A stretch of DNA of 64,000 nt from Dehalococcoidia bacterium (lineage in GTDB: Bacteria; Chloroflexota; Dehalococcoidia; DSTF01; JACRBR01), in contig JAKFYB010000008.1 in assembly GCA_021731085.1 (NCBI GenBank), positions 124,001-188,000 on the forward strand, in the 5' to 3' direction. The position numbers and the translations under genes were made by a program. The notes under the pieces are model-generated. The model had not been told where the DNA came from. It saw only the letters and a program-made list of their open reading frames with translations, and searched no databases. Of the stretch, positions 1 through 8,232 are shown piece after piece. The first letter of the stretch is position 1. Each line of letters starts with the position of its first letter.

Positions 1-887
1 TCGCCGCAGAACGGCTGCGTCACCGACGTGATGACACCGACTTCGCCAGCGTTGGGGCCGTCAGCGTAACGCCAGCGGCGGGCGACCTCGCCTTCGTAGT
101 TTGGGTCGGCGGCGACGAGAGGCATCGCTTCGCTGATGCGGCGTACGATCTCCTCGCCCGGTACAACATCGTCGAGCCGCCAGCCGTTCGTGTGGCCGAC
201 GTCCATGTACTCGATGAAGCGCACGATGTGCCCGCGCGTACGGGCCCAGCGCGCGAGATCGGCAATGCCACCATCGTTCACACCGCGCTTTACGACGGCG
301 TTGATCTTCACCGGCAGGCCGGCGGCTGATGCCGTCGCGATGCCCTCCATCACACGCTCGACGCTGAAGTCGGCGTCGTTCATCGAACGGAACGTCGCGT
401 CGTCGAGCGAGTCGAGGCTGACGGTGATGCGCTTCAGGCCCGCCTCGACTAACGCCGGAGCCTGCGCCGCCAGCAGCGATGCATTGGTAGTGAGAGCAAT
501 GTCCACACCATCGATCGCCGACAACATCCGGATCAGCTCTGGAAGTCCGTTGCGAAGCAGTGGCTCGCCGCCGGTGAGCCGCAGCTTGCGCACGCCCTGG
601 GAGGTGACGATGCGGGCAACGCGCGTGATCTCCTCGAACGAGAGAATGTCGCTGCGGCCGAGGAACTGCCAGTCCGCGCCGTAGACCTCGCGCGGCATGC
701 AGTAGCGGCAGCGGAAGTTGCAGCGATCGGTGACGGAAATGCGCAGGTCGCGCAAGTGCCGGCCAAGGCGATCGACGAGATCCGATGCGGTGGAGGACGG
801 GCGCCCCCGCCCGTCAACGACGTGATCGACGGGCGAGGGCGCCCGTCCTCCTGTCACATCCGTCGTCTCAGCCTGATCCTGCTTCAC
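1..887 (-). CDS. moaA: GTP 3',8-cyclase MoaA (partial, C-terminus outside window)
   Basis: Radical-SAM enzyme that converts GTP to 3',8-cyclo-7,8-dihydro-GTP, the first step of molybdenum cofactor synthesis in the cytoplasm. The reverse strand reads through [20 protein letters not shown] and then CMP, giving the CxxxCxxC cluster motif, followed by [11 protein letters not shown] (the GGEP SAM site) and [12 protein letters not shown]. The 3' end runs off position 1, so the C-terminal second cluster is not seen. The only upstream start that keeps the frame is GTG at 887, 20 nt inside rdgB. That start gives a low-complexity N-terminal extension of about 40 residues, half of it encoded by a 60-nt palindrome. 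Third gene of the ppa-rdgB-moaA run. The family is secure; the start is less so. Confidence 0.9.
   Translation of the reverse strand, partial: MKQDQAETTDVTGGRAPSPVDHVVDGRGRPSSTASDLVDRLGRHLRDLRISVTDRCNFRCRYCMPREVYGADWQFLGRSDILSFEEITRVARIVTSQGVRKLRLTGGEPLLRNGLPELIRMLSAIDGVDIALTTNASLLAAQAPALVEAGLKRITVSLDSLDDATFRSMNDADFSVERVMEGIATASAAGLPVKINAVVKRGVNDGGIADLARWARTRGHIVRFIEYMDVGHTNGWRLDDVVPGEEIVRRISEAMPLVAADPNYEGEVARRWRYADGPNAGEVGVITSVTQPFCG
792..851. repeat. 60-nt palindromic element inside moaA
   Basis: Two 24-nt arms (792-815 and 828-851) are inverted copies with one mismatch, separated by a 12-nt loop. The arms begin GGAGGACGGGCG. The element is exactly 20 codons and is read in frame in the N-terminal extension of MoaA (about residues 13-32). 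It resembles REP-type or in-frame palindromic elements. It could also act as an mRNA hairpin between rdgB and moaA if moaA starts further in. Confidence 0.85.
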
Positions 888-1500
888 GCGATAGTTCCTT
901 CAGCACATCTAACGCCTTTGCAGCCGCCAGTCCGCGGTGGCCGATGCGATTCTTCTCGTCCGGCGGCAGTTCCGCGCTCGTCCTGCCGCCGTATCCCGGC
1001 ACGATGAACAGCGGGTCGTAACCGAAGCCGTTCTCGCCGCGCGTCTCATGCCCGATGTGCCCCGGCCACTCTGCTCGCACGAAGCGCATCTCACCGCCCG
1101 GAAGGGCGATCGCTATCGCACAGACGAAGCGCGCCGTGCGGCGATCGTCGGGCACACCAATGAGCTCGTCGAGCAACAGACGAAGCTGCTCTGATTCGGC
1201 GATATCGTCGCTGAATATGCCGGATCCAGCATAGCGCGCCGAGAAGAGCCCCGGCCGTCCGTCAAGGGCGTCCACCTCGATGCCCGAGTCGTCGCCGAGC
1301 GCCGGCAGGCCACTGATGCGCGCGGCCTCCTCCGCCTTGATGGCGGCGTTCTCTTCGTACGTCGCACCGGTTTCGGCGGGGTTGAAGTCGATGCCGAGGT
1401 CGCGAGGTGTGACTAACTCGAAGCCGCAACCGTCGAGGAGGCCAGCGTACTCGCGCAGCTTGCCGCGATTGTTGGAGGCGATGATGAGCTTCGGCGTCAC
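868..1500 (-). CDS. rdgB: XTP/dITP diphosphatase (RdgB/HAM1)
   Basis: House-cleaning pyrophosphatase that hydrolyses non-canonical purine nucleotides (XTP, dITP, ITP) to monophosphates. The 210-residue product starts at GTG 1500 with the [10 protein letters not shown] nucleotide-binding motif, then [16 protein letters not shown] (catalytic and metal residues) and FGYDPLF, all in the usual order and at the usual family length. The start codon shares a GTGA overlap with the ppa stop. An in-frame ATG at 1536 lies inside ppa and would add residues absent from the family. Pairing with ppa makes sense because both act on pyrophosphate products. Confidence 0.95.
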   Translation of the reverse strand: MTPKLIIASNNRGKLREYAGLLDGCGFELVTPRDLGIDFNPAETGATYEENAAIKAEEAARISGLPALGDDSGIEVDALDGRPGLFSARYAGSGIFSDDIAESEQLRLLLDELIGVPDDRRTARFVCAIAIALPGGEMRFVRAEWPGHIGHETRGENGFGYDPLFIVPGYGGRTSAELPPDEKNRIGHRGLAAAKALDVLKELSREAGSG

Positions 1501-1979
1501 GCGAAGGCCGCTCGCGCTTCGGCGATGATGCGCCACGCCTCCGCGCGGTCGCCCCAGCCGTAGATGTCGACGGCCAGTTCCTGCAGCTTCTTGTACGTGC
1601 GGAAGAACTGGTCGATCTCGAGCTGCCAGTGCGCGGCGATGTCCTTGAATTCATTGATGTTGTGGAAGCGCGGGTCCGCCACGGGCACGCAGATGATCTT
1701 GTCGTCGAGGCCTTTGTCGTCGCGCATGCGGAGGACGCCGATCGGGCGCGCGGTCACCAGGCTCGGCGCGATGCTCGGCTCTTCGCAGATGATCAGCGCG
1801 TCGAGATGGTCGCCGTCGTCGGCATGCGTGTTGGGGATGTAGCCATAGTCCGTCGGGTAGTGAACGGAGGAGTACAACGTGCGGTCGAGGCGCAGCATGC
1901 CACGCGCTTCGTCGTACTCGTACTTATTCCGGCTCCCCTTCGGGATCTCGACCAGAACTTCGACCGTCGTCTCCTGCAT
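1497..1979 (-). CDS. ppa: Inorganic pyrophosphatase, family I
   Basis: Soluble Mg-dependent enzyme that hydrolyses pyrophosphate to orthophosphate, pulling biosynthetic reactions forward. The 160-residue protein begins MQETTVEVLVEIPKGSRNKY. It carries the substrate-binding KGSRNKYEYD stretch and the metal-binding DGDHLD motif, and its length is close to that of the bacterial class. Start chosen at ATG 1979, because upstream codons of the open frame are not conserved. First gene of the ppa-rdgB-moaA run. Confidence 0.95.
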   Translation of the reverse strand: MQETTVEVLVEIPKGSRNKYEYDEARGMLRLDRTLYSSVHYPTDYGYIPNTHADDGDHLDALIICEEPSIAPSLVTARPIGVLRMRDDKGLDDKIICVPVADPRFHNINEFKDIAAHWQLEIDQFFRTYKKLQELAVDIYGWGDRAEAWRIIAEARAAFA

Positions 1980-2019
1980 AGGTGGATGATAGCAGCGTCC
2001 ATTGTCGGCTGTCGCTGGT

Positions 2020-2481
2020 CTACCAGCCGTCGTCATCCGGTCGGGAGCGGCGGAGGATGGCGCTGTCAGCCCAGGTGCTGAGGATCGCGCTCGTGACGGC
2101 GATGACGAGCGCGCCGAGGAACGCGGCCCAGAAGCCGTCGACGATGAATTCAAGGTCGAACCAGCCGGCGATCCACTCGGTGATGACGAGCATGAAGCCG
2201 TTGATGATCAGCAGGAAGAAGCCGAGCGTCAGGCACGTCAGCGGGCACGAGATGAACGAGACGATCGGCTTGATGAAGGCGTTGACGACGCCGAATATCA
2301 GCGCCCCGAACAGCAGCGCCGTCGCCGTCTCGATGTCGAAGCCTGTGACGAGCGCCTGCGCCAGCCACAGCGCTGCTACGTTGATCACGAACCGCACGAT
2401 CATGCCGAGGACGCCGAAGTCCTCGCGTTTCGGCTGCTGGAAGCGCACGTAGAAAACGTCTCCGTTGCGACCTGCGTTCAT
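2020..2481 (-). CDS. PF04020-type ('phage holin 4_2', YvlD-like) membrane protein
   Basis: Small integral membrane protein with about four hydrophobic helices. It contains LLFGALIFGVVNAFIKPIVS and LTLGFFLLIINGFMLVITEW, the hallmark NxxIKP(I/L) and LTLGxFxLxxN(G/A) motifs of PF04020. The family name mentions holins, but these are chromosomal proteins of unknown function in many bacteria. Two starts are possible: ATG 2481, or ATG 2403, which gives the N-terminus typical of the family (MIVRFVINVAALWL). Monocistronic, just upstream of ppa on the same strand. No phage genes nearby. Confidence 0.8.
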   Translation of the reverse strand: MNAGRNGDVFYVRFQQPKREDFGVLGMIVRFVINVAALWLAQALVTGFDIETATALLFGALIFGVVNAFIKPIVSFISCPLTCLTLGFFLLIINGFMLVITEWIAGWFDLEFIVDGFWAAFLGALVIAVTSAILSTWADSAILRRSRPDDDGW

Positions 2482-2593
2482 GCGTTGAGTATTGCGGACG
2501 GCGGCGCTTCAGTCAGCAGCAATCTTCCCTGCGGAATCGGCAGGGCGTTCGAGGGGCAGCCCTGCGTGGCCGCCCACTCGCCGCGCGCCAGTG

Positions 2594-3019
2594 CTACCCG
2601 ATGCGCTGCCACGTCGTCGACGCCGCGACCGCAACGCCGTCCGCCGTCACGAAATCCTGCATGAGCGTCAACCTGTCGCCTTCGACGGTGAAGCGCCGCG
2701 CGTGCTCGTTGCCGACCCACTGCGGAAACGCGCTGCCCGCGACGTGGTGCTGGAGGACTCCGCCCGCATCGATCTCGTACGTGCCAAAGTAGCCGACGTA
2801 GCCCGGAAACGCGGACGCCATCGCGTTCTCGATGCCGCTATGGCCGCCGTCCACGACCGGTCGCTCGGCGCGCATGATCTGCGCCGCCATGTTGCCTGCA
2901 GCGTCGTAGGTGAGGACACCGACCGCGTTGGCGCCGAAGGGGTTGGCGTGCCGACCGTCGGCGCGCTTCCACTCGGTCGCGACAAGCGCCCACGTGCCGA
3001 TGATGCGCGGATCAGTCAT
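2594..3019 (-). CDS. Lipocalin-like domain protein
   Basis: A 141-residue protein beginning MTDPRIIGTWALVATEWKRA, the GTWxLxS/A opening of the lipocalin-like family PF13924. It continues with GVLTYDAAGNMAAQIMR and an alternating beta-strand pattern ending LTLMQDFVTADGV. Members are small beta-barrels, probably ligand binding, with no assigned reaction. No signal peptide. Its ATG overlaps the stop of the upstream gene by 4 nt (3016-3019), so the two are translationally coupled. Confidence 0.7.
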   Translation of the reverse strand: MTDPRIIGTWALVATEWKRADGRHANPFGANAVGVLTYDAAGNMAAQIMRAERPVVDGGHSGIENAMASAFPGYVGYFGTYEIDAGGVLQHHVAGSAFPQWVGNEHARRFTVEGDRLTLMQDFVTADGVAVAASTTWQRIG

Positions 3020-3420
3020 GAGTACAGGCCCTTGTGGTCTATCATGCCCCCGATTTGGACAGCACGTCTTCGGCCCGCATCCGTTGGCTTAACCCACACG
3101 TCATCAACATCCAAGTCCTGCATCTTCAAGTCTTGCTGCTTGCGGACGCCATTGTCGTATTCATCCAGTATCTTCTGCCAGAACCCATCGTCAACGATGC
3201 GTTCTCGATCGTCGCCATCCCGCACGACCAGCAATCCATTTTCATGGAGCTCACGGATTCGCTGCACGATCGTCGCAGCTGATGGGGGATTGGTCGCAAT
3301 CTCTTCACGAACCTCAGCAACCAACAATGACAGAGAATTACCAGGGCCATCGACGGAGTAGCAAAACACCGCCCACTCGATTGGGTCTTCCGCATCCACA
3401 GCGTGATCGGCGCCGACCAT
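3016..3420 (-). CDS. Hypothetical protein, possible winged-helix fold
   Basis: 134 residues, not recognised. The middle part (about residues 28-75, ending IRELHENGLLVVRDGDD) reads like a helix-helix-wing arrangement, as in small MarR/PadR-type or plant-pathology-like winged helices. This is an inference from pattern only. Acidic C-terminus, no signal peptide or membrane segment. Overlaps the lipocalin-like gene by 4 nt, suggesting a two-gene operon. Confidence 0.6.
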   Translation of the reverse strand: MVGADHAVDAEDPIEWAVFCYSVDGPGNSLSLLVAEVREEIATNPPSAATIVQRIRELHENGLLVVRDGDDRERIVDDGFWQKILDEYDNGVRKQQDLKMQDLDVDDVWVKPTDAGRRRAVQIGGMIDHKGLYS

Positions 3421-3439
3421 GCTCTAACCTCAACCAACA

Positions 3440-3462
3440 CGCGGGCTGAAGGCCCGCGCTAC
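3440..3462. repeat. Short palindrome, GCGGGC-TGAAG-GCCCGC type
   Basis: Inverted repeat CGCGGGC...GCCCGCG with the TGAAG loop, followed by CTAC. It lies in the 68-nt gap between the gene ending upstream and the glyA stop (3489). Same family as the copies at 21104, 22041, 23675, 36293, 40982 and 55904. Confidence 0.85.
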
Positions 3463-3488
3463 AGTCGCTCGACCCCAGCACCTAGTCC

Positions 3489-4766
3489 CTACACAACGTG
3501 CATTCCCGGCGCGGGGAAGTTGCGGCAGAAGTCGCGGACTTCGTTGGCGATGCGGTCGAGCGCGTCTTCGTCCTTCACGTTGTCGGCGACCTGGTCCATC
3601 CACGCGGCGATCTGGCGCATGTCGTCTTCCTTCATGCCGCGCGTCGTCACTGACGGCGTACCGATGCGCAGCCCGCTCGGGCTGAACGGCTTGCGCGGGT
3701 CGAACGGGATGGTGTTGTAGTTGGCGACGATGTTCGCGCGGTCGAGCGCCTTCGCGTACTTCTTGCCGATGACCTTCTTCGCCGTCAGGTCCATCAGCAC
3801 GAGGTGGTTATCGGTGCCGCCCGTAATCAGGTCGAAGCCACGCTCACGCAGTTCGGCAGCTAATGCCTTGGCATTGGCCACGATCTGGTGGCCGTACTCG
3901 CGGAACTCGGGCGTAGCGGCTTCCTTCAGCGCCACGCCGACGCCGGCGATCGTGTTCTCGTGCGGCCCGCCCTGCAGGCCGGGGAAGACGGCCTTGTCGA
4001 TCTTCTCGGCGTGCTCTTCCTTGCACATGATCATCGCCCCGCGCGGACCACGCAGCGTCTTGTGCGTCGTCGTCATCACCGCGTCCGCGTACGGCGCCGG
4101 ATCAGGATGCGCGCCCGCGACGATCAGGCCCGCGATGTGCGAGATGTCGGCGAGGAAGAACGCGCCCGCCTCTTTCGCGATCTCGCCGAACAGCTTGAAG
4201 TCGAATGAACGCGGATACGCAGTCGCCCCGGCGACAATGATGCGCGGCCGCTCGCGCAGGGCCATCTCGCGTACCTTGTCGTAGTCGATGAGGTGCGTCG
4301 TCTCGTCGACCTCGTAGCGAATCGACTTCCAGAACTTGCTCGTCGCGCTCGCCGTCCAGCCGTGCGTCAGGTGGCCACCGTGGGGCAGCGCGAGTCCCAT
4401 GATCGTGTCGCCCAGGTCGAGCAGCCCCACGTACACGGCGAGATTCGCCGGCGAGCCGGAGTATGGTTGGACGTTCGCGTGTTCGACGCCGAACAGCGCT
4501 TTCGCGCGGTCGATGACGATCGTCTCGATCTCGTCAACGTTGCGCTGACCCTCGTAGTAGCGCTTGCCGGGGTAGCCCTCGCTGTATTTGTTGGCGAGCA
4601 CGCTGCCGGTCGCTTCCATCACGGCGCGAGAGGTGTAGTTCTCGGACGGAATCAGCCGCACCGTCTCGACCTGGTACTGCTCTTCCGCCTTAATCAGCCG
4701 GAAGATCTCGGGGTCAACGTGCTCCGTCTCGGCCAGATATGGATCGCGGACATCGGTCGTAGTCAT
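3489..4766 (-). CDS. glyA: Serine hydroxymethyltransferase
   Basis: PLP enzyme interconverting serine + THF and glycine + 5,10-methylene-THF, the main one-carbon source. The 425-residue protein has SENYTSRAVMEATGS and KYSEGYPGKRYYEGQ near the N-terminus. The PLP-binding lysine is K236 in TTTHKTLRGPRGA. The usual length and domain order are kept. Start at ATG 4766 fits the family N-terminus. Appears monocistronic, with palindromes on both sides. Confidence 0.97.
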   Translation of the reverse strand: MTTTDVRDPYLAETEHVDPEIFRLIKAEEQYQVETVRLIPSENYTSRAVMEATGSVLANKYSEGYPGKRYYEGQRNVDEIETIVIDRAKALFGVEHANVQPYSGSPANLAVYVGLLDLGDTIMGLALPHGGHLTHGWTASATSKFWKSIRYEVDETTHLIDYDKVREMALRERPRIIVAGATAYPRSFDFKLFGEIAKEAGAFFLADISHIAGLIVAGAHPDPAPYADAVMTTTHKTLRGPRGAMIMCKEEHAEKIDKAVFPGLQGGPHENTIAGVGVALKEAATPEFREYGHQIVANAKALAAELRERGFDLITGGTDNHLVLMDLTAKKVIGKKYAKALDRANIVANYNTIPFDPRKPFSPSGLRIGTPSVTTRGMKEDDMRQIAAWMDQVADNVKDEDALDRIANEVRDFCRNFPAPGMHVV

Positions 4767-4828
4767 GTTCTCATCCTATGTGCTTCTTCGTGGCCCTTCG
4801 TGGATCAACAAGTCGTGGAAAAGAAACG

Positions 4829-4854
4829 GCCACGGCGCTCAGGGCGTCCGTGGC
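4829..4854. repeat. Imperfect palindrome upstream of glyA
   Basis: GCCACGG at 4829-4835 pairs with CCGTGGC at 4848-4854, with an inner CGC/GCG pair. It sits in the 216-nt gap between fabH and glyA. It could be a fabH terminator-like hairpin (no U-tract) or another dispersed palindrome. The rest of the gap shows no gene. Confidence 0.5.
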
Positions 4855-4982
4855 TTTGCGTCGTGCGCGCGTGGATCGGACAGCCCTATCGCCGTGGCCT
4901 GCGTCCGAGTCCTGAGTGGCCGTGCGTCTGTGTCATGTGGGGGTAGGTTATCGCGGAGGCAGCGAGCGGTCAAAGTGGACAG

Positions 4983-6041
4983 CTAACCAGCCCCGCCCGC
5001 CGGAACACCCGCAGCTTCCTTCGAAGCCACCGCAGGCCGAACACCAACGCGGCTGTATTCGAGGATCATGGCGCCCCATGCGAGGCCGCCGCCGATCGTA
5101 CACATGGCGACCTTCATGCCCTCCTCCAGGCGGCCCTCGCGGTACGCCTCGCTGAGGGCGATCGGGATCGTCGCCGAGGAGTTGTTTCCGTACTTGTGTA
5201 CTGTCGCGATGACCTTCTCGAGCGGCATGCCGAGTGCCTTCGCGGTGCCCTGCATGATGCGGAGGTTCGCCTGATGCGGCACGAAGAGGTCGATGTCATC
5301 AACCGTCAGCTCCGACTGCACGAGCGCTTCGCGGACCGCGTCCGTCATCGCGTGCACGGCCGACTTGAACATCGCCGGGCCATCCATCTGGATCATGCAC
5401 TGCTCGAGCGTCGGGCCGTTGCCGTCCTCGTCGCGCGCGGCCCCGATCCCCTCCGCCCAGAGGTGGTACTTCTTCGAGCCGTCGCTGCGCATGACGAGCC
5501 CGAGCGGCCCACCGTACTCCGCCGCTTCGAGCAGCACCGCGCCGGCGCCGTCGCCGAAGAGCACGCATGTGCCGCGGTCCTGCCAGTTGATGATGCGCGA
5601 CAGCACTTCCGTGCCGACGACGAGCACGCGCTTCGACGCGCCGGTCTGGATGAACTGCATGCCCGTCGCGAACGCCGAGAGAAAGCCGGCACAGGCTGCG
5701 GCGCAGTCCCAGCCTCCGGCGTGCGTCGCGCCGATCTTGTCCTGGATAAGTGAGGCCGTCGACGGAAAGAGCCCGTCCGGTGTCGTCGTGCCGACGAGCA
5801 CGAGGTCGATGGTCGCGGGATCGATGTCCGCGTCCTCAACCGCCATTTTCGCGGCAGCGAGACCGAGCGATGACGCCGTCTCGTCGTTGCGCGCGATGCG
5901 GCGCTCCTTGATGCCCGTGCGGTCCTGGATCCACTGGTCCGAAGTCTCGACCGTGCGCTCAAGTTCGGCGTTGGTGACGATGCGCTCAGGAAGGTAGTGC
6001 CCCAGGCCGGCGATGCGGACATTCTGCAAGCGGGATTGCAT
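4983..6041 (-). CDS. fabH: 3-oxoacyl-ACP synthase III (KAS III)
   Basis: Initiates fatty-acid synthesis by condensing an acyl-CoA primer with malonyl-ACP. 352 residues. The catalytic triad is visible: C117 in CAAACAGFLSA, H256 in VPHQANLRI, and N286 in HKYGNNSSAT. FGDGAGAVLLEA is the conserved glycine-rich segment. The C-terminal tail after LEYSRVGVRP is longer than usual by about 18 alanine/glycine-rich residues. No other fab genes adjoin it. Confidence 0.95.
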   Translation of the reverse strand: MQSRLQNVRIAGLGHYLPERIVTNAELERTVETSDQWIQDRTGIKERRIARNDETASSLGLAAAKMAVEDADIDPATIDLVLVGTTTPDGLFPSTASLIQDKIGATHAGGWDCAAACAGFLSAFATGMQFIQTGASKRVLVVGTEVLSRIINWQDRGTCVLFGDGAGAVLLEAAEYGGPLGLVMRSDGSKKYHLWAEGIGAARDEDGNGPTLEQCMIQMDGPAMFKSAVHAMTDAVREALVQSELTVDDIDLFVPHQANLRIMQGTAKALGMPLEKVIATVHKYGNNSSATIPIALSEAYREGRLEEGMKVAMCTIGGGLAWGAMILEYSRVGVRPAVASKEAAGVPAGGAG

Positions 6042-6130
6042 CCGGCCTCCCTTCCCGCCCGAAACTCAGCGTGAGCGGGCTACTGGTGAGTATAGCCAAC
6101 CCGCGCTCGCCCTCACGGCCGCTCCGTCGA

Positions 6131-6589
6131 TCAGGTCTTCGCCGTTCTCCCGGCCTCGATCTCCATGAGGTCGTTTGTGAAGTTGTAACTCATCTGGATC
6201 GGCACAACGGGTGCGCGATTCTCGTTGAAACTGTCGACGTCCCACTTGAGCTGACGGCAGTCACCCACGATCTGCTTGCGTCGTCCCTTGAACGCTACCT
6301 CCATGTGCTCCCGCGACGCCGTTCGAATGTCTCCCCAAAATACAGACTGATGGACACGGGCCGCGTGCTTCGCGCGCACCGCTCTGCCCTGTGGATCAAC
6401 AAGAGTTTCCTCGCGCATCGCGACGCTCAATTCCTCGGCGCACTGGCTGATAAGCGACGCTGGCTGAGGCTGCCACTTCCTTTCACGAACGGCCCAAGCG
6501 GCAATTTGGCGAGTGGTCGCCGGCCAATCCTGCTTGGCAGCGATGTACTCGTTAACGATGCGCTGCATCTGTTCGTTGTAGTTGCTCAT
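6131..6589 (-). CDS. Uncharacterised protein, third gene of the HigBA/ImmA module
   Basis: 152 residues, no family named with certainty. The N-terminal part (PATTRQIAAWAVRERKWQPQ) resembles a helix-turn-helix-like wing. The middle (SQCAEELSVAMREE, DPQGRAVRAKHAARV) is rich in charged helices, followed by SVFWGDIRTASREHMEVAF. No signal peptide or membrane helix. It starts 16 nt after the higA stop with no terminator between, so it is very probably co-transcribed with the toxin and antitoxin. Accessory, regulatory or effector roles are all open. Confidence 0.75.
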   Translation of the reverse strand: MSNYNEQMQRIVNEYIAAKQDWPATTRQIAAWAVRERKWQPQPASLISQCAEELSVAMREETLVDPQGRAVRAKHAARVHQSVFWGDIRTASREHMEVAFKGRRKQIVGDCRQLKWDVDSFNENRAPVVPIQMSYNFTNDLMEIEAGRTAKT

Positions 6590-6605
6590 GGTTCGCTCCC
6601 TCAGA

Positions 6606-7766
6606 TTAGGATGCCAATGGCATTCGGTGTCCCCACCCGTCTGTTAATGCTGACTGCACGATGTGTTCTCTCACGTTCACTAGCAGCTTGCGGAACTTTG
6701 AATAGTGAACTCCTCTGTTGTGCAATTGACCGACAACGATGCCGGGATGAACGCCGTGAAGCGTCGCAAAGTTTCGAATTGTGCGCTCAGAAAACAGTGG
6801 GCCTACTCGGGTGACGAAATCGTCGAGAGTCTCACCGTCTATGAGCGCTCCTTCTGCCACTTCATCAGCTTTCCTTTCGCGCTCAGGCTTGTTTTCCTTC
6901 GCCTCTCTCGCTTCACCCACCAAGTCGATATCCACCGCAGGGTCATCTTCGCGCCCATCACCATTGAAGACGTGCGCTAGTTCATGCATCAACGTGAACC
7001 AGAAATTATCGATCCTTCCATATCGAAGCGAGACGACTACGACGGGACTGCTTCGATCAAGCCAGATGCATGCGCCGTCGATTCGAGTCTTAGTCAGATG
7101 TTCGAGCACAAGGAATCGGATGCCTGCCTCAGACAACACACGAGGAACGTGACGAATCTCTGTCGGATCAGCCATGAGCAAGCGCAGGGAATCCCAAACG
7201 ACTTGCCTCGACCGTTTGTCGAAGGGACGGCTAACCGGCACAGCACGACCCAAGTGCTTGGCACGACAAATCCATGCAAGCTGGCTGGCATTGAATTGGT
7301 CGTAGCCGGTTCCCATCCGTGCCGCTGTTGCCAGAACAGGCGGCGACTCGTTCAGGTCTTGAACCTCAAGAAAGTCGAGAAGTGTCTTCTCGAGAACACT
7401 AGGATTGCTCGAAAACTCGATCCATTGGCGTTTGACCATTTCTCGAATGGGTGCTTTTGAGTAGATCCTAGCTCGGAGCCCGACGCTGGGATCAGGGGCC
7501 TGACTGCGCTTCAAGTGAAGTTGCCACGCAGAGTCAGCGTTTAGCCAAAATTCGGCGGTCGTTCCCTCGAAAGCCTGCGCGAGTCCCTTAGCTGTCTCGG
7601 GCGTAACGATCTTCTTTCCAGCAATCAACTCATTCACTAGCTGGCTTGGGCGTCCAAGAATGTCTGCAAGGTCAGCCTGGCTCCACCCGCGGTCATCCAG
7701 CGCCTCGCGAATCCAGTCGCCAGGTGGAAATACTTCGGCCGGCACTCTCTCGTTCATCACAATCAC
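6606..7766 (-). CDS. higA: HigA-type antitoxin fused to an ImmA/IrrE metallopeptidase
   Basis: 386 residues in two domains. The N-terminus (about 15-75) is an XRE/HigA helix-turn-helix: GWSQADLADILGRPSQLVNE with a following recognition helix. The C-terminal half holds a zinc-peptidase HExxH at residues 261-265 (LMHELAHVFNGDG), as in COG2856 ImmA/IrrE proteins. Such fusions are known among HigA-like antitoxins. The HTH part is expected to bind its own promoter and neutralise HigB, while the protease may cleave a regulator. Begins 3 nt after the higB stop. Confidence 0.88.
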   Translation of the reverse strand: MIVMNERVPAEVFPPGDWIREALDDRGWSQADLADILGRPSQLVNELIAGKKIVTPETAKGLAQAFEGTTAEFWLNADSAWQLHLKRSQAPDPSVGLRARIYSKAPIREMVKRQWIEFSSNPSVLEKTLLDFLEVQDLNESPPVLATAARMGTGYDQFNASQLAWICRAKHLGRAVPVSRPFDKRSRQVVWDSLRLLMADPTEIRHVPRVLSEAGIRFLVLEHLTKTRIDGACIWLDRSSPVVVVSLRYGRIDNFWFTLMHELAHVFNGDGREDDPAVDIDLVGEAREAKENKPERERKADEVAEGALIDGETLDDFVTRVGPLFSERTIRNFATLHGVHPGIVVGQLHNRGVHYSKFRKLLVNVREHIVQSALTDGWGHRMPLAS

Positions 7767-7769
7767 CCC

Positions 7770-8066
7770 TCAGTGGTAATCCGTAATCTCGCAGATGACG
7801 ACGACCTTGCTAGGTGACTCCCCCTTCAATTCCACGATCAGCCGAAACTGATCGTTTAGCCGCATTGAATATTGGCCCTCGCGATCCCCGCTCAATTTCT
7901 CAAACCTTAGCCCGGGCCACGCGCGAAATTCGCGCTCGTCGGTCGAGTACCGGATGTGAGCCACCACTCTTCGATAGCGCTTGACGATCGCAGCCGCGAA
8001 CCCAGCCGTGAACTGGCTATCCGTTTCCAATCGGTCGAGGTCATCTCGCGCAAATTGAACATCCAT
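7770..8066 (-). CDS. higB: RelE/ParE-superfamily toxin, HigB type
   Basis: 98-residue basic protein with the RelE fold pattern: a helical N-terminus (FAAAIVKRYRRVVAHIRY), then beta-strands EFRAWPGLRFEKLSGDREG, YSMRLNDQFRLIVELKG and VVVICEITDYH. The arginine in MRLNDQFRLI and the terminal DYH match mRNA-interferase active-site residues. Toxin first, antitoxin second is the HigBA order. The start at ATG 8066 lies only a few bases downstream of the predicted promoter. Confidence 0.88.
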   Translation of the reverse strand: MDVQFARDDLDRLETDSQFTAGFAAAIVKRYRRVVAHIRYSTDEREFRAWPGLRFEKLSGDREGQYSMRLNDQFRLIVELKGESPSKVVVICEITDYH

Positions 8067-8077
8067 GTCACAAACCT

Positions 8078-8106
8078 ATGTTAGGCCGGCGATCTCCAAT
8101 AGTCAA
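8078..8106 (-). promoter_or_regulatory. Predicted housekeeping promoter of higB-higA
   Basis: On the minus strand, TTGACT (8106-8101), a 17-nt spacer and TAACAT (8083-8078). Transcription would begin about 5 nt before the higB ATG, so the message would be nearly leaderless. HigA presumably represses here. Confidence 0.6.
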
Positions 8107-8153
8107 GTGCTATATTCACCCTTACTGTGAAGGTATGATTTTCAACTAGAGAC

Positions 8154-8183
8154 TTGCCCGCCTCTTCGGCCCCTTGATACAAT
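8154..8183 (+). promoter_or_regulatory. Predicted sigma-A-type promoter of the hrcA operon
   Basis: TTGCCC (8154-8159), an 18-nt spacer and TACAAT (8178-8183). The start site would fall near 8190, directly before the CIRCE element, the expected arrangement for HrcA repression. Confidence 0.65.
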
Positions 8184-8194
8184 GGCCTCAGGAC

Positions 8195-8221
8195 TTAGCA
8201 CTCGTGACTGGAGAGTGCTAA
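8195..8221 (+). promoter_or_regulatory. CIRCE operator (HrcA binding site)
   Basis: Perfect consensus: TTAGCACTC (8195-8203), a 9-nt spacer, and GAGTGCTAA (8213-8221). HrcA dimers bind this inverted repeat and repress heat-shock operons; binding relaxes when HrcA misfolds. It sits 11 nt before the hrcA ATG, between the promoter and the coding region. Confidence 0.97.
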
Positions 8222-8232
8222 TTTGAATCTGA

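Noticed and set aside
2020-2481. Prophage indicated by a 'holin' family protein
   Set aside because: PF04020 is common in chromosomes and no other phage gene is near.
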